Positions 43,535-57,580 of a stretch of DNA of 64,000 bases are shown in pieces. Origin of the DNA: Lutjanus erythropterus. Its lineage: Eukaryota > Chordata > Actinopteri > Lutjaniformes > Lutjanidae. The translations under genes were made by a program, and so were the position numbers. Numbering within the stretch: the stretch's first letter is position 1; the number at the start of each line of letters is the position of its first letter. The stretch is from contig CM034612.1 in NCBI GenBank assembly GCA_020091685.1, positions 23,831,158 to 23,895,157 of the forward strand, read 5' to 3'. The notes beneath the pieces were generated by a model that worked only from the letters and a program-made list of their open reading frames with translations, was not told the origin of the DNA and searched no databases.

Positions 43535-46500
43535 TCAGACCGGCCCATTGACCGACACTTCCTGGGGCGGTGGTGTTTCCTCTCTGTTGGGATGACAAGG
43601 GAAACAGTCACATACTACTGGATGTAGGTTTAGCTGAGAGAAAACACACAGTAATAAAGACAAACTCTACAATGCTTTTAACCCCATGTTTAGCTCTCAC
43701 AGAGTGGTTCATCAGTGACAGACACAAGTAGGAACTAACTAACAACAAATAATTTAATGCTGTACTTCACTAGTTTTTTCAGGTATCTCTATTTTATTTG
43801 AGTATTTATTTTCTGGTAACTTTTTTTACTTTTACTCCTTACATCTTAATATATTTTAATAATATCAGTACTTTCTACCCCTTACATTTTTATAACAGGC
43901 TCATCACTTTACTTTTCATGCATTTAAGGAGAATCATTAATTATTTATATTTTGCATCACTGTGCATCGCTGTTCCAACATCAAGACCTACTTCAACCTA
44001 AACAGATGTACAATAACACATAGAAAAGACGATTGATGTGCTTGATATGCACTGATGGATACACCAAGCAGACATATAAAGACAAAAACAAAGTAATAAG
44101 ATGTAACAAGACAAAAAAAGATGTACCAAAATGAAAAAGTCACAAAAGACATCACAAGACATAAGACAAAAAGAAGAAGAAAAAACAAAAAAACATAAAA
44201 GATCCAAAAAGATAATGAGATGCAACAAGAGAAAAACTCAATGTGACTGTTATGTGACATAAACTAAGTAACAAGATGAAAAGGTCTTAAAGCTGAAAAA
44301 TAAATAAAAGACATAACAAGATGAAAAGATGCAACAGGACAAAAAAAGGATGTAAAAGAGAAAAAACAGACATAAGATGAAAAAACTGTAAAAAATGAAA
44401 AAACATAAAAGACATATCAAGACGAAAATTACCTAAAAGCCGTAATAGATCAAAGAAGACATAAAAGACGTAACACTACTTTTAACTTGGCATTTCCAAT
44501 ACTTGTATGGGAAGAACTCTACATGGATCACAGACAGTTGTTTGAATTTGATAAACAATGTTAGCAGTAGCTAACCTCAGCCCTCAGACGACTGTGAATT
44601 CATCACCATAAAGAAACAATTAAAGATGTCAAATAACTGTCAAAAACTATTTTCTAAACAGGAAACACTTCCTGTTGAGGACTGTACCTAATGATTAGTT
44701 TAACCATCAATCAATGTGTAGTTTCCTCTCTCAAATAACTGATCACTCATTTGGTCTATAAAATATCAGAAAATACTTGGCTTCAGTCTGTCTAACACCA
44801 ACTACTACAAATAATCTTTATTGAGAAGCTGGAACTTACTCATTTTTTGTTGATCATTAATCCTGATCAATCAAGTAATGACTTCAGCTCTCTTTATGGC
44901 TTGTTTAAAGTCAATATTCAAACCTTGTACCCTGTGTCAACAGGCAGGCGGGAGCTTACTTGCTGTCAGTCTGCGTGGTTACAGGTGAATCCTCAGCAGG
45001 CTGTTGCTCTGATGCTTTAAGAGGATCTGACAGAGAGAGTTTCTCCAGAGACACCGGACTCTCCTCACTGCACGACACACAAAAGGACACTCACTATTAC
45101 CAACAGGTCCACTCCAATACAGTTTCAGCCCAGTTTCAGGTTCAAATCAACAGTGTCCCCAAGTGTTCTTCACTTGTCTTTGTTCTGGAGCTGATCTTTG
45201 ACCTCACTGCTAACTCTAAAGAAAACATTTTCTTTTTTGGGGCTCAATAAACAATAAAAGTGCTTTTTTAACTTGTGTAGAAGTGTGTTAACATACTGAG
45301 TGATAGAGCAGGTAATTAGCATTTACTCCTCAGTGCTAATTTCAAGAGTTTAAACAGGTGTTTGGTTTGATGATTCACACATTACAAACAACAGGACATA
45401 ATTTGACTTTTGGGGTGATAAAAAGACTGATGTCCATAGAGAATAAGGAGGCGGCCGCTTCTGTTAAATTTCATACCACCTCCAGCTTTTGACACGGGTG
45501 TCTTCATAGTAAACACTAAAAAGCATTGCTCTTGGTGGATTTCTGTCATTTGTAACTGCAATTGCACCGATGCTGTGGCAATGTGGCACTGTATTATAAT
45601 ATGCACAGTGTGAAATAGATGCTGCTAAAACTACCAACAAGTAAGAATCTCTTTCTTTCTTTCACTTTTTCCCAAATAGCGGTTTCTTCAAACAGGTAAA
45701 TAGTTTCTTTTGTATGTCCAATTTCATTAAAAGAAAGAAAGAAAGGTTTCCTAAATTACACTGCACCACTTTCAGACCTGACAAATCTTGAAAGTAACAG
45801 GCATTAGTACTTTTTAACTGCTGTAATAATCAGATGTCTAATGTTACTTTCACCTTATATTTAAAAAAAAATAAAGCCTTTTATTTATATTAAATAAACA
45901 ACAAACTGTTGTAAACCTGTGTAAACTTTGGCCTTTATGTTGCATTTAATGAATGTTAAACAGGGCTAAAAATAAAATATGCTTAATAACGTAATAACTG
46001 TCATAATTATGAGGACTCCTAAAATATGCTGTTTGACACAGGTGAAGGCTCAGTACACCTGCATGAACACATTATCAGGATGGGACCACCTCAGCCTCAT
46101 TCTGAGCCAGGAAAAATCCTTCTGTGTTGCTATAACAACCAAAATAGTCTTTTTTCACACTACTTGAAAAAGTGACAACATTTGCTGGCCTATAACTACT
46201 GAACTTTTTCTTTCTGAACTTGCAGATCTCTGTTAAAGCTCAAGTCTGTGTGTCAGAGAAGCTCCCAGGATAAGCTTTACTTAGAAAGGCAAAACTGAAT
46301 GGATCCAGTAATTTCAATCCCAGTCCAGTCTATAATTACCTCAATGTGGTAATTATGTTTCAAATATAGATGTTTATACACACACAGAGCAGCCTTTTGC
46401 ATATGGCTGCAGAGTGGACTGGTCAACAGAGGAGGATTTCATCATTCAGCATCTGACAGTGAGGCTTTCAGCTAGAACATGCAAACCTTTTGAGGTCAGC

Positions 46501-48883
46501 TGTCTTGTTGCCGGGGACAGGGGGTGTGACGGCAGCGGGAGGAGCAGCACCGGCGTTTTTGTCGTCCTCCTCGCTGTCGGATCCCCCTGAGGAGCTGCTG
46601 TCTGAAGCCACGAGAGGAGCCTTCCTCCCCTCTCCCACTGGCCAAGCACCAGAGGAGGCACTACCATCTGATGACAAACAAAAGACAGAACAAAAGAGTT
46701 TGTTGTGTTTTTCAAATCAACCAAGACTCTTGTTTTAAGATGGACATGTATTTAGGGACTTAAATGTGCATTCTAACATGCAGAGGTTGCTTGGTGGTAT
46801 TCAGTGAATCAGCTGAGCTCTAAGGATGCATGTAAACGCTTACCGCTCTTCTCGTGGTTTTGTTTGGCTTGTTTATCTGCATCACTGCTGGCCGAGTCCA
46901 CAGGAGAGCTGCACCTGGGATCAGTCTCTGTACTGTAGAAAACCAACAAGACAATAGAAAACAGTGTTAAGTTGTAAAGAACGATGACTGTTTTCACACA
47001 ATCTCCACTGGTTGACTGTATTTCTTGTCTAATATTGATGATTGGTCTGTGCACAACAAATTGAATGCTAAAAAGACAATACAGCTGTTACACAGCACAC
47101 ATGGTCAGCAGAACTTTTCACTAGAGTTGTGACAGTATGCATTTTTTCTTACTGCGATGACAAAGCATCATATTACCACAGGATGGCAGTTTACTGTGAC
47201 TGCCTTAATCATTACATTTCATTGGAATTTATTGAAGCATACCATCATTAACATAATGTAGCTGCTTTAAGGAATCGGAGAGAAAGGTGATACATTTCAA
47301 AGCATCAACCTCTGTTGTGCCTTCCTTTAACTTGTCACCCTTCTGTAGGATGCTGTCATGACATCTATATTTGAGTGTTTATAGCACAAAAACATCTGAT
47401 TTAATGTAATGAAGAAGTGAAAAAATCATTTTGAGTATATGAGTAAAGATTTAATTTTCTATAGCTGCAAGGTGCTGGAAATGCTTGAAAATGCTTGAAT
47501 TTCATTTTGGGAAAGGTGTAGGAACCCTGTTTTAACCAAAAAGCTCCAGGAACTATGGAACCAGGTAAATTAAGTAAATGGAACTTAAGTAGGAACAAAT
47601 AGTCTTGGTAGACTTTGTGTTTTTGACAACTGTGAAGATTAGGCACATTAGATGAAATGATTAAAATGGATTTTAAAAGAAAAAGTTGTGTGAATTTGAT
47701 GTTTGAGATACATGTAATGAAAAAGAGACCGAGTGCTTGATGTTTATTTCTACTTCAGAATATATCACAATGTATCAGAAAATGATTCTCCTTCACTTGC
47801 TTTATTTCTCACACCCCTCTCACTCACTACTGTTGTTAGCTTGATCACTGAGTCATGAAGACAAGAACAAATCCAAACTGTCCAACTAGCCTGACTGTTT
47901 AGAAAGTGCTACAGCGGTTAGGACTTTTTTGCCACCTGGAACCATCATACACAATGTGAATTTATCTGTGTATCCCCAATAATATATGTTTACCTACTTA
48001 GTTCCTCAAAAGTTCTCGGTCCCCTGGGAAAGTTCCTGCTCTGGGGATGCACCAATAACAACACCTGCTGCATCGATTAAACCTATTATCTACTCGCTAA
48101 TTTGGGTCAACAGGCCTGCTTCTCACCCGGAGAAAGGCTGGAACTCAGTGAAGTTGGCCCAGCCAGTTCCCTGCGTCTCCGCTCCACTCCCCGCTGAGCT
48201 GTCCCACCCTACTGGGGTTTGGGATGCTGCAGTCCCTCTAGAGTCCCTGAAATTTGCTGTCCAGCCTGGACCTGGAGACAAGACGAAAACAGATTTTTAG
48301 AAACTAAAACAAGAGCCTGTTTGAAGGTCTGTTCATGGGTTAACATGGAATTTGGCTGTGTTTGTGGATAGCTGCTACAATTCAAAACAAAAGTTTGGAC
48401 ACACTTCTTTTTCTATGGTTCAGATTACACCAACAGGGTGCAAAGCTGCCATCAAAGCGAAATTTTGCTACACTAAAGAATCTAAAATATCAAAAAGCAA
48501 CAAACTTCGCACACTTGTACATTGACAGATGTGTAGGAGAAGACCATGGGTCAACAATAAAAAGCTAAAAGACATTGTCTTCTGCACTTGCACAAGATTT
48601 AATGTCATTCTTCTTAAAAGTCAAAAACTTATTTTATCTGTTTTCACATTTTTCTTTTAACACATAATTCCATTTAATCTACAATGTAGAAAAATAATGA
48701 AAATAGAGAAAACACATTGAAAGCTAACGAGTGTCCAAACCTTTGACTGACACTGTACCTGTATCTGATGTGTTCTGCTCAGAGTCCTCATCTTCGTCAG
48801 ATTCAGATCCACGGTCCCGTTCCCTGCCTCCGTTCTCCATGCTGCTCCTGGAGCTTCCCTCTGAGGTTTGGGAGACCCCAAAC
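43535..48883 (-). CDS. ppp6r2: ppp6r2 coding exons 17-22: variable C-terminal tail
   Basis: About residues 661-892, likely disordered. Exon 17 encodes [19 protein letters not shown] and an acidic SDEDEDSEQ run. Exon 18 encodes [15 protein letters not shown], the conserved W/F motif of SAPS tails. Exon 19 encodes [15 protein letters not shown]. Exon 20 encodes [20 protein letters not shown]. Exon 21 encodes [17 protein letters not shown]. Exon 22 encodes [13 protein letters not shown] and TGA (43537-43535). Exon 21 is exactly 108 bases and so is skippable in frame. The exon 17 donor is unusual and overlaps a transposon end. Confidence 0.92.
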
Positions 48884-51800
48884 CTGGAGGACACACAATG
48901 GACACAAGTTAGATGCAGTCCTACTTTTGTCTATTAACCCTTAAATCTTCCCTGATGATTATTGTTATTATTGGTTAAACTGCCAATAATTTTCATGATT
49001 AACCAATTAATCATTCCCAGAGCCTTCACACTGCTTCATTTCTCCAACCAACAATCTAAAACTCAACAACTCTTCATGTATCAACAGAGAAAATCAGCAA
49101 ATTTTCATATTTGATGAGCTGGAAAGAGCAAATGTTTTACATTTTTGCTTGAAAAATGACTGAAACAATCCAATCCATTGATTATCAAAACAATGGGCAA
49201 CTCATTTTCTTTCGATCAACTAATCAATTAATCAGCTAGTTGTTGCTGCTCTAGAAAGAACACAAAAATGTTTGGTGTACTAAAAACTGCAGTGAGGGAC
49301 CTAGACCAAAAAAAACCCTCAAAATCATCAGGTTTACCTTGTTCTGGATTTAGCTTGTGTTGCATAGTTCATCTCCTTCTCCTCCCAAATGTCCTCCTCT
49401 TCTTCAGCATCATCAAATTGGCGTATCCTCTCTTTACAGCAGGCTTCAAAAGCAGCCGCGTTGGCCTGTGTACAGACAGACACTTTGATGAAGCTATAAT
49501 TCTTTCTGTGACAGTGTATGATAAGACTGATTAACAATGCACAGCAAGTTTGTCTTTTATTTAGGTTACCCACAACAGTGACCAAAACACTCAACAAAAG
49601 CAACACTTGTTGTAGGGACATTGACAGTAGTAGCTGTAATCAGTATTGTGCATAAACACGCTAAATGGACGCTGCTCATTAGTTCATATTTTTGGTGAAC
49701 TGAATTCATCAGTTTGCAATTAATGAACATGAGTGTGTTCACTCCTGAGAAAGATAACAGAGCTCACATCGTTAACTGATTAAAACAAAGTGTAAGCAGC
49801 AGAGATACAGTGTGCACAAAAAAAAGAACATCTTTAAAGTCATTATAATGAGAAACTAAACTAACAAAATAATGTCTTGGAATCTCAAAATAATGATTTA
49901 GTTTATATCTCTCAAAATAACAGAAAACTTACACAAAATGACTTGGATATTAACTCATTATTTTCAGAAAGGTTCTCATTATTTTGAGATACTAACCCAA
50001 TATTTTAAGATAGGGGAGATCGGGGGCGATTGTAACTTTTTTAACAATGTTCCGAAACATACTAGCCATCTTTTGACATGAAAAACATGTGTGTGCACAA
50101 ATTAATAAGTATATTTTCACCAATAAGGACAAGACTGTAATATTAAATCTCATGCAAGAAGTCAGAGTGTTACTGTTGCCCCCCTGGCAGGGGAAATTGT
50201 TACAGTGGTTGGGAGAAGTTGAAACACTTTAACCAACTGTGTCACTATCTAATACTGTTACTTATGTTTCTTCGTTTGTGGTTTGAAATCTTTCAGATGT
50301 CAGGCATCATCTGCATTCAAGGCAAAAGTCTATTTCTGCAGGAGACTAGGCTACCATTCTAAGATCTGAATTATATGAATTTAGTTAAACATAAATTTAG
50401 ATTCACAAATAAAAATAATACAAAAACATGAACACTGCACAGCATTTAGAATAATGTCATTATGTAGACTCCAGCATCCATGGTAGGAGGAAGTCCTATT
50501 TCAAATTCAATTATTTATATTATATATACATATATATATATGAACTATGAGCATGAACTAGTTTGTTTTAATCACTGTGAACTGAACTTAAAGCTAGCTC
50601 TTTTTAAGTGTGAACTTGCACAATACTGGCTGTAACATCAGAACAGAGTACAACACAGACACCTGAAAAACACTTACACTATTATCATCAGCATCTAGAT
50701 TGAAGTTTATTTCGGCAATTCTGTCAAATGTGGCACTGAGGAAAGAGAACAAGAAAAATGTTGCTATTAGCCAACATCCTGTAGTACAAACGTGTTATTT
50801 AAGTGTTCAAATAATACAGACAACAGTGTAACAGAGTCAATAAAAATGTGTGGAGGATTTTTTGCTCTGTTAACTGCAGATGGAATGCAGAGTTGTTTGA
50901 TGGTTAACAGTAAATCTATTATTTTCCTTAAAGGACAATGTGATCTTTAAGTCTTTTTCTACTTACTTGATATTTTCATCATGCTCGCTGAACTCCTCAT
51001 CGTTGAACCCAAACTGATCCACAAAGTTGGCGGTCATCTGTTGGATCTGATAGTCAGAGAAGGCCTGGGAGGGTCAAAAGACATTTTCTTAAGGTGATAT
51101 TAAGGACAGAAGAGGCTACTACAGATGAGTATGGATTTTTTCATTATTAGAAGCAATAATGGTGTCTTTTTGTTTCCATGGTAATATCTATCCTACCTGC
51201 TGGAGAGAGAGGTCGTTGGGGAAGGGGCTCTCCATGTCGTCGTCCTCACTGGATGAGTGCATGTTGTGGGTGCTTACCTGCAGCAGGACAGTGCAGAGGT
51301 TTGGTCAGCTTTTTCAGTCGATGTTCAATTTGAACATCAGGTTGCAATTTTAATACAGATGGACAAAAGCTTAAAAAATAAATTCTTGAGAATGTAGCAT
51401 AGAGAAAACTGCTTTAACATTACAATTTAAAAAAAACAAAAAACATTTGCTTTCAACACTGAGAGCAGATTTTCTGACATCCTTCAGTATATCACTGAAA
51501 ACCAAACAGAAACTCAGTCTTTCAGAATAACATACTTCTTGGTAGGGCTGTACCAGATGTTATTCTTTTACATTCAAAGCTTCTATTGAGGTTTTCAAAA
51601 TAAGTTTTGAATGTCTGTTGTCATATTGTATATGTTTGAACCAAAGAAGTGCATTTTTAAATGATCTTATCGGCAAAAAAAAAGAAAAGGAAAAAAACAG
51701 AACAGATTTAGATTTCAAAAATGCTGAATATCAGATCTGATAATCAGCCAAACTGATAATTGGTTGACCCCTAGATTATATTTGTCATTTAGATAATCAA

Positions 51801-54800
51801 TGTTTTGTTATCGTTGTTATATCAATGTCATTTATGGTACTTTAAGATTGCAGCTGGACCACTCCAACTGATTAAAGCAAAAAGAAAATCTCCTGACTGA
51901 AATTTTTTCCAGCCTCCAATCACATTCCACATCGACAATTTGTAAAACAAGTTACAGAGGAGGCATGACACATTAGCCCCCGACACCTGCTAAACAACCA
52001 GCATAATATGTAAAATTATGAGACCCCATGTAAACCATTGGTGCTGCTCTCTCATGCAGCCATTAATAACACATTTTCTATTGCTAGTTTGCTAATAAAT
52101 AAAATAAGGCTTTCATAATATCTGAGAAATATATGAAATTGTTTTTAGTTTTTTTTGTTTTCATTGTTTTTAGGCCCTAATAATTTGCAATTTATAGACA
52201 TGCCTAGTTCAGTTTCCTTCTCCTGTGAAAACATATCACTAGATATCAATGCTGACTGTGACCTCACTGAGGGTTTTTTGTACTTTTATTGCTTATATTT
52301 TTACATGTTTGAAATAACACATAAGGAGGTGGTCATGGCTGCTCTGTCACTGTGCTTGGCTGCTCTCTCTGGACAAACTGGCTACAAAGGAAACAGAGGG
52401 GATATCCTGGAAAAGTGTAAAACAGAGGAAGTTAAACGTAAGCTACTGAAGCTATTGAGCCTGAGTGCTACTGAATGATCTCACCAGCTCTACCGTGTTC
52501 CTCCTGTTAGTCTCTCTCAGCGTCTCGTCCACGAAGCTCTCCCAGCGACCTCTGCAGTCTTCTGGAAGCTCTGCAAAAGCAGAGATATTAATTTTCACTG
52601 ACTTTTCAGATAAAATGGTAACTTATTTGGCATCAGGTTGACTGCAATGTATGATTACCTTTGATGAGGTCAGTGATCTGGGCCTGTACTGGCCCTTTCT
52701 CAAGGTTCTGGACCACCATGTTGGAAATTCTGGTCAGATGACCCATGTTACCTCTTCTGGTGCCACCCTCAGCCCTGAGATTGACAAGGACTTACCATTA
52801 CCTATTACCCTATACCTATACACAGATCAGAAACACTTTCTAATTCAAATACTGCTACGTTTCTATTTACTTTAATAACTCAACATGAATAAAAACACAA
52901 AAATGGTTTTAAAAGTACTGTAATGAATATTTAGCAGGACAGGCATTAAGTAAAATGACAGAAAAAGACAAATGCAGCTGCAGAGTTATAATGTTGCTAT
53001 GACAAGGATTTAAAGACATGCTTACTGTATTTTATCATTCTCCTCCCAGGCGTTGAGGATTCTCTGTACCAGTTGGCACTTCTGGAAGAGCTGAGAGTTC
53101 AACAAAAACACAAAAACAAGACTGAGTTTGGAAGAAAAATTGAGAGAGAGCATCAAAACTTTGCAAACAAAACAGAGGAGAACATTTTGGGTGTAACATG
53201 GCAGGCAAAGGACATGAAGCTGCTTAGGAAACCTACATGTGCCACGAGGGTATTGTGGATGGAGGTCTGTGGGTCACTGGTCCTGCCTGTCTCCACTGCC
53301 TCCCCCTGCACCTCTGGGTTGGATGCTGCAGGCTTCCTGTCGTGATTCTGGGGCCCTGGGCTGGGCCGCTCCTCTGAGGAAGGATGGTTCAGGATAGCCG
53401 CCACACACAGCTCCACTTGGAAGTGCAAAAAGTTATTCCAGGGGTATTTGAAGAACAGATCCTGTCCAGAGTAAGAGATGTAAAGCAAAGTCAGTGACAT
53501 GCTGCAAAAGGCAGAACTGCAAGCAGAATTAAAGGAGCAATATGTAGCCATTGCACATGCAAAATAAGTACAGCCGTGAAAATAGCAAGTTGAAGCCATA
53601 GACTTTTAACATTAACATTCTGTTCAATTTAATAGTTATTAACATCTACACCTTCTACCAGACTATTTCTTATGACTCATAAACATACACTTACTCATTC
53701 AGCAAAAAATTCAAATTTAATTTGAACACTGATTAATGTCAAACGCACAATACAACAAAACAATTATTAAAGCCCAGAATGGAAATATCAGAGGGGGACA
53801 CCACGGCTGTAGAGCTTGATCTCCGATGATACACTGTGGTCATTTAATGATTTATTTCAATAAATATTTCATAGATTTCTCTTTAAAGGCCCTGTTTCCA
53901 TATAAGAAATTGTAACAATTTGCAGGTGAAAATATCAGAGCCCTGCCATCAGTCAAACACACAGTGGAGAGGACAGAGAAGCTAGTGTGACCATAAATGA
54001 CAGCTAAATGTGGTTTTATTCTGTTCACTCCTTTTTACTGCCTCTGTTATGACAGATCATAAAGCTCAGGATAGACAGACATAGCCAGAAGACGCTTGTC
54101 CTTCATTTTCTTGGTTACCAAGGTGATGAGTCCCACCACATGTAATGTATGATTGGTTGCCTGAAAAGGAGCCACAGTGACAATACCAGTGCTTTTCTGA
54201 AAAGTTCAAACATTTTCAGCAACAGGCACTGCTTAATCAATAATGAAAATAATGATCGGTTGCAGCCCAACTCTGGAAAAAAAAAAGACAGTGGGTGAAG
54301 CCGCATGCTGCCGCATAGTCTCTCTTGTCACTGGGAGCAACTGAAAAAAGACTGGTGCTCAGAAAAAAAATGCTGTATGGACATGAACTCTAAACTGAGT
54401 GGACACTTCCCTGAACATCATGCAGTTGTCAAGATGTACCAATAGCACGTGCTAGTTTTTGAGCATTTTAGACAATTAGTGCAACACCAGATGGTTGTGT
54501 GCCTTTCTGACCTGATTATCTTATAAAGTCATGGTACTAATATCTGGATGTCCACAGACCCTGTGTTGTTCAACCAGAACAACAGTGGAGGGTTTGAATT
54601 GCCCGGCTGCTGAACTACACTCAAAGTTGGATGTTCTTATATGAACCTGCTCCAAACACACTACACGTACTGCCCTTTGGTCAGGTGGTGTGATAAGGTA
54701 ATCAGTCCTTCCCGGCCTCATGACCAACCTTGAGCAAATCTGATGCAACTTTTTCCAGATAGAACACAAAGACAATGAGAAAAAAAGCACCCCTCTAAAA

Positions 54801-57545
54801 AGATATAAAAGCTAAAACAGGTCTTGAGGACCAAACACACTAAAAGCCTTTGACACTCTTGTTTTTAAGTTTTAAATGGCAGTAGACGCACTGAAAGCAC
54901 CTTGTCGTGTGTCAAACTGCCTAACGCTCCTGATCCTACGCTGTATTGAACTGGAGCGCCAACTCAGGACCAGAGCTTTTTTTCTGCAGCCACAGTGCGT
55001 GTTTAGGGAAAGTTACATGGAAATTAAAAAAGAGACATGGAAGCAAAAAGCAAGTGCTGATGGAGCTGCAGCACCACCTGAAGCCAGGTAAAAGAAAAAA
55101 GCTGACCCACAGCAGAGAGAGCGGGATGGAGGAAGAGGGGGACAGTGTGTGATGGAAAGACGGGCTGATGTGATATAAAAACTTTTGATGATCATGAATC
55201 ATAATGTTACTGTACTAAGTCTGATTTCGGTACTTTTAAATACTTAGTTACTCCATGCCAAATTAATCAGAGATTACAGCATAGAGGAGGGAGGGGGAGT
55301 ATGTGTGTGAAATATAAATATATGCTATTAAAACTTTTTTTGATCATGAATCCTGATGTCACTGTACAGTTCTGTGATTTATACAAACTGAAACAGTGAC
55401 AGAAACAGACATTTACCTCCTGAAACATCTGTCACTGCACTGCATTATAAACCATATAAACCATACTGAACAGTCCAAACACTGTTTCTCTCTCTACATT
55501 TTCTCAGTGTATGTTGCTGTTCAAGTTTTCTGACTACTGTAAACTCTCAGAGTGTAACTGATGTAAATTATTCTGGGTGCCTTAATATAAAAAGATGAAT
55601 ATGGCACACCACTTGGTCATTAAATAGAGGATTTTACCCCTCAAGAGGGCAATATTTTATTAAAGAAATAAAGTAATACTAAGGAAACAAACAAATACAT
55701 ATAAATAGCCACCTTTTTCCAAAATAATTTTGGATCTGTAGTGTTGGCATTTAAAATCTGAAGCCTGCAGAACACCATAGGAACATCTTTTGCTTTTAGT
55801 GTGTTTGGGCCTTCAACTCACTAAACGCTCAACAACAGAAAGGAGCTACAGAGTATCAATGCCCAGGGTCAAGCCAAGCGTAGCCTACCAGTAGTAGGTC
55901 CATGGTGGAAAGATTGCAGAGCTCCTGGCAGATACTGGGGGAACTGGTCTGCAGCAGGGCGGCCACCAGCCGGGCCACGTGAAGGCGGGCGTTCCCCAGT
56001 GGCTGCTCTAGAACGCCAACGGTTGTCAATATTGCACTTTTCTGTAGATGAAACGAGAAAAGCACATCAGCTTGCACTGTCACAAAATTGTCAAATGCTA
56101 TGACTGCATCACAGAGGTAAAACAAGGTTGTGTAACTACCCTAGTGTATCAGGCTAATTCACCATCAGCTACTGCAGTGTTTTTAAAGATAAGGTGTTAT
56201 GTAATAGCTAAAGATACTAACTGTCAACTTGAAAAAATAATAGGAAAGATGGGATAAACTTTAGTCACTCCCACAAAATCATTTAAATACTAATCATATA
56301 AGAGCACTTTGGTTTAAAATGTGCTTAGCTTCATTTGGCACTGCTCTGTGGTTTTACCTTGGGAGGATCCAGAAGAAGCTGCTGGAAGTCCTTTAAATGG
56401 GGCTCAATGGCATTTAAAATACTGCTGCTGACAGTGTAAGACCTTTCATAACCCTGAGAATACAGATCCATCAGCCCTTCCAACCTGGAAGACACAAGCA
56501 GACATAAGAATGAGCTCACTTTACTAGACATCTTGTCGAAACACCTTTTTACAGCTGTTGTTGCGTAATTTTCTACTTTCTATTTATTCTCATTTTAATT
56601 TAGTTTAATTTTTTCATGGAAAAGAAGAAAAACATACGAGAATGAATGAGAAAGGAAAATAAACAGAACAAAAGACAGAAATCAGTAGTGCTTGAGCACT
56701 TCAATCTAGGTGCATCCCAAGGGTCAAGAAGAGAGCAAATTTAATGTTTGAAGGCGGCTCTTTTATAATGTTTTATTATTCCCAAGTCTGTATTCATGTC
56801 AGTTGCCTTATTTCTTTTGTGAAGCATTTTGTTGTGTTTTGCTGTTCAAAGGTGCTATATAAGAAAAGCTACTTACTCTGTTATTGTGTCAGCATTATTT
56901 CTAAATATAAGCAGAGGGAAGAATCAAATCTTCTTTCCTGATACTTGAGAGGAGTAATACACTTGATCAGCACCTACACTTTTCAAATCTGGACCTTTGA
57001 TGATGCTGTGTCAGTCACTTCATAGTAAATTAATGGTTGGTTGTGGCAGGAGCCAGGATGTGTGGAAATCTCTCTGAATGTGTGGTTAAACAATGAGTAC
57101 GTCTCCAGCCTTCAACTCACCCAGACCTCCTGGTCTCCAGTAAGGTAAGTAGCACTTGAGTTCCATTAACGATGGAGGCCTCACTCCTCTCGCCTTCAAA
57201 CATTTTCTTGAGGAGTCCCGCTACAGACTCTTGCCTGGAAGACAAAGGTTCATACAGGGGCAAATTTAAGACACAAACAAGCTGATGAAAGCCAACAAAC
57301 CAGTTGCCACATTTGTCTGCTATTGCTGATACTAAGGTGTGGAAATTATGATTTTTTTCTTAAGAATACTCTACTGCGGGGGGCTTTTTCACAAAAGCAG
57401 AATTCAGAAATTCAGGATGAGGGAAAAAAAAATGAGGCCTGAACTAGTCAGTTCATTCTGGCTTTATGCGCTTCACAATGGTTAAGCCAGGTTGAGGAGA
57501 TGCAGGTAGGTCAAACCATGGTTAAGTAATTCAGATACATTTACA

Positions 57546-57580
<35 letters not shown>

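Noticed and set aside
46468..46677. Alternative ppp6r2 C-terminus read straight through exon 20 to a stop (FACSS)
   Set aside because: The GTTTGC donor at 46486 joins exons 21 and 22 in frame and restores the family NGPV end; read-through may exist as a minor form but is unsupported.
54521..55202. Minus-strand open frames in ppp6r2 intron 8
   Set aside because: No conserved motifs, no splice phase match, and not present in human PPP6R2 as recalled.
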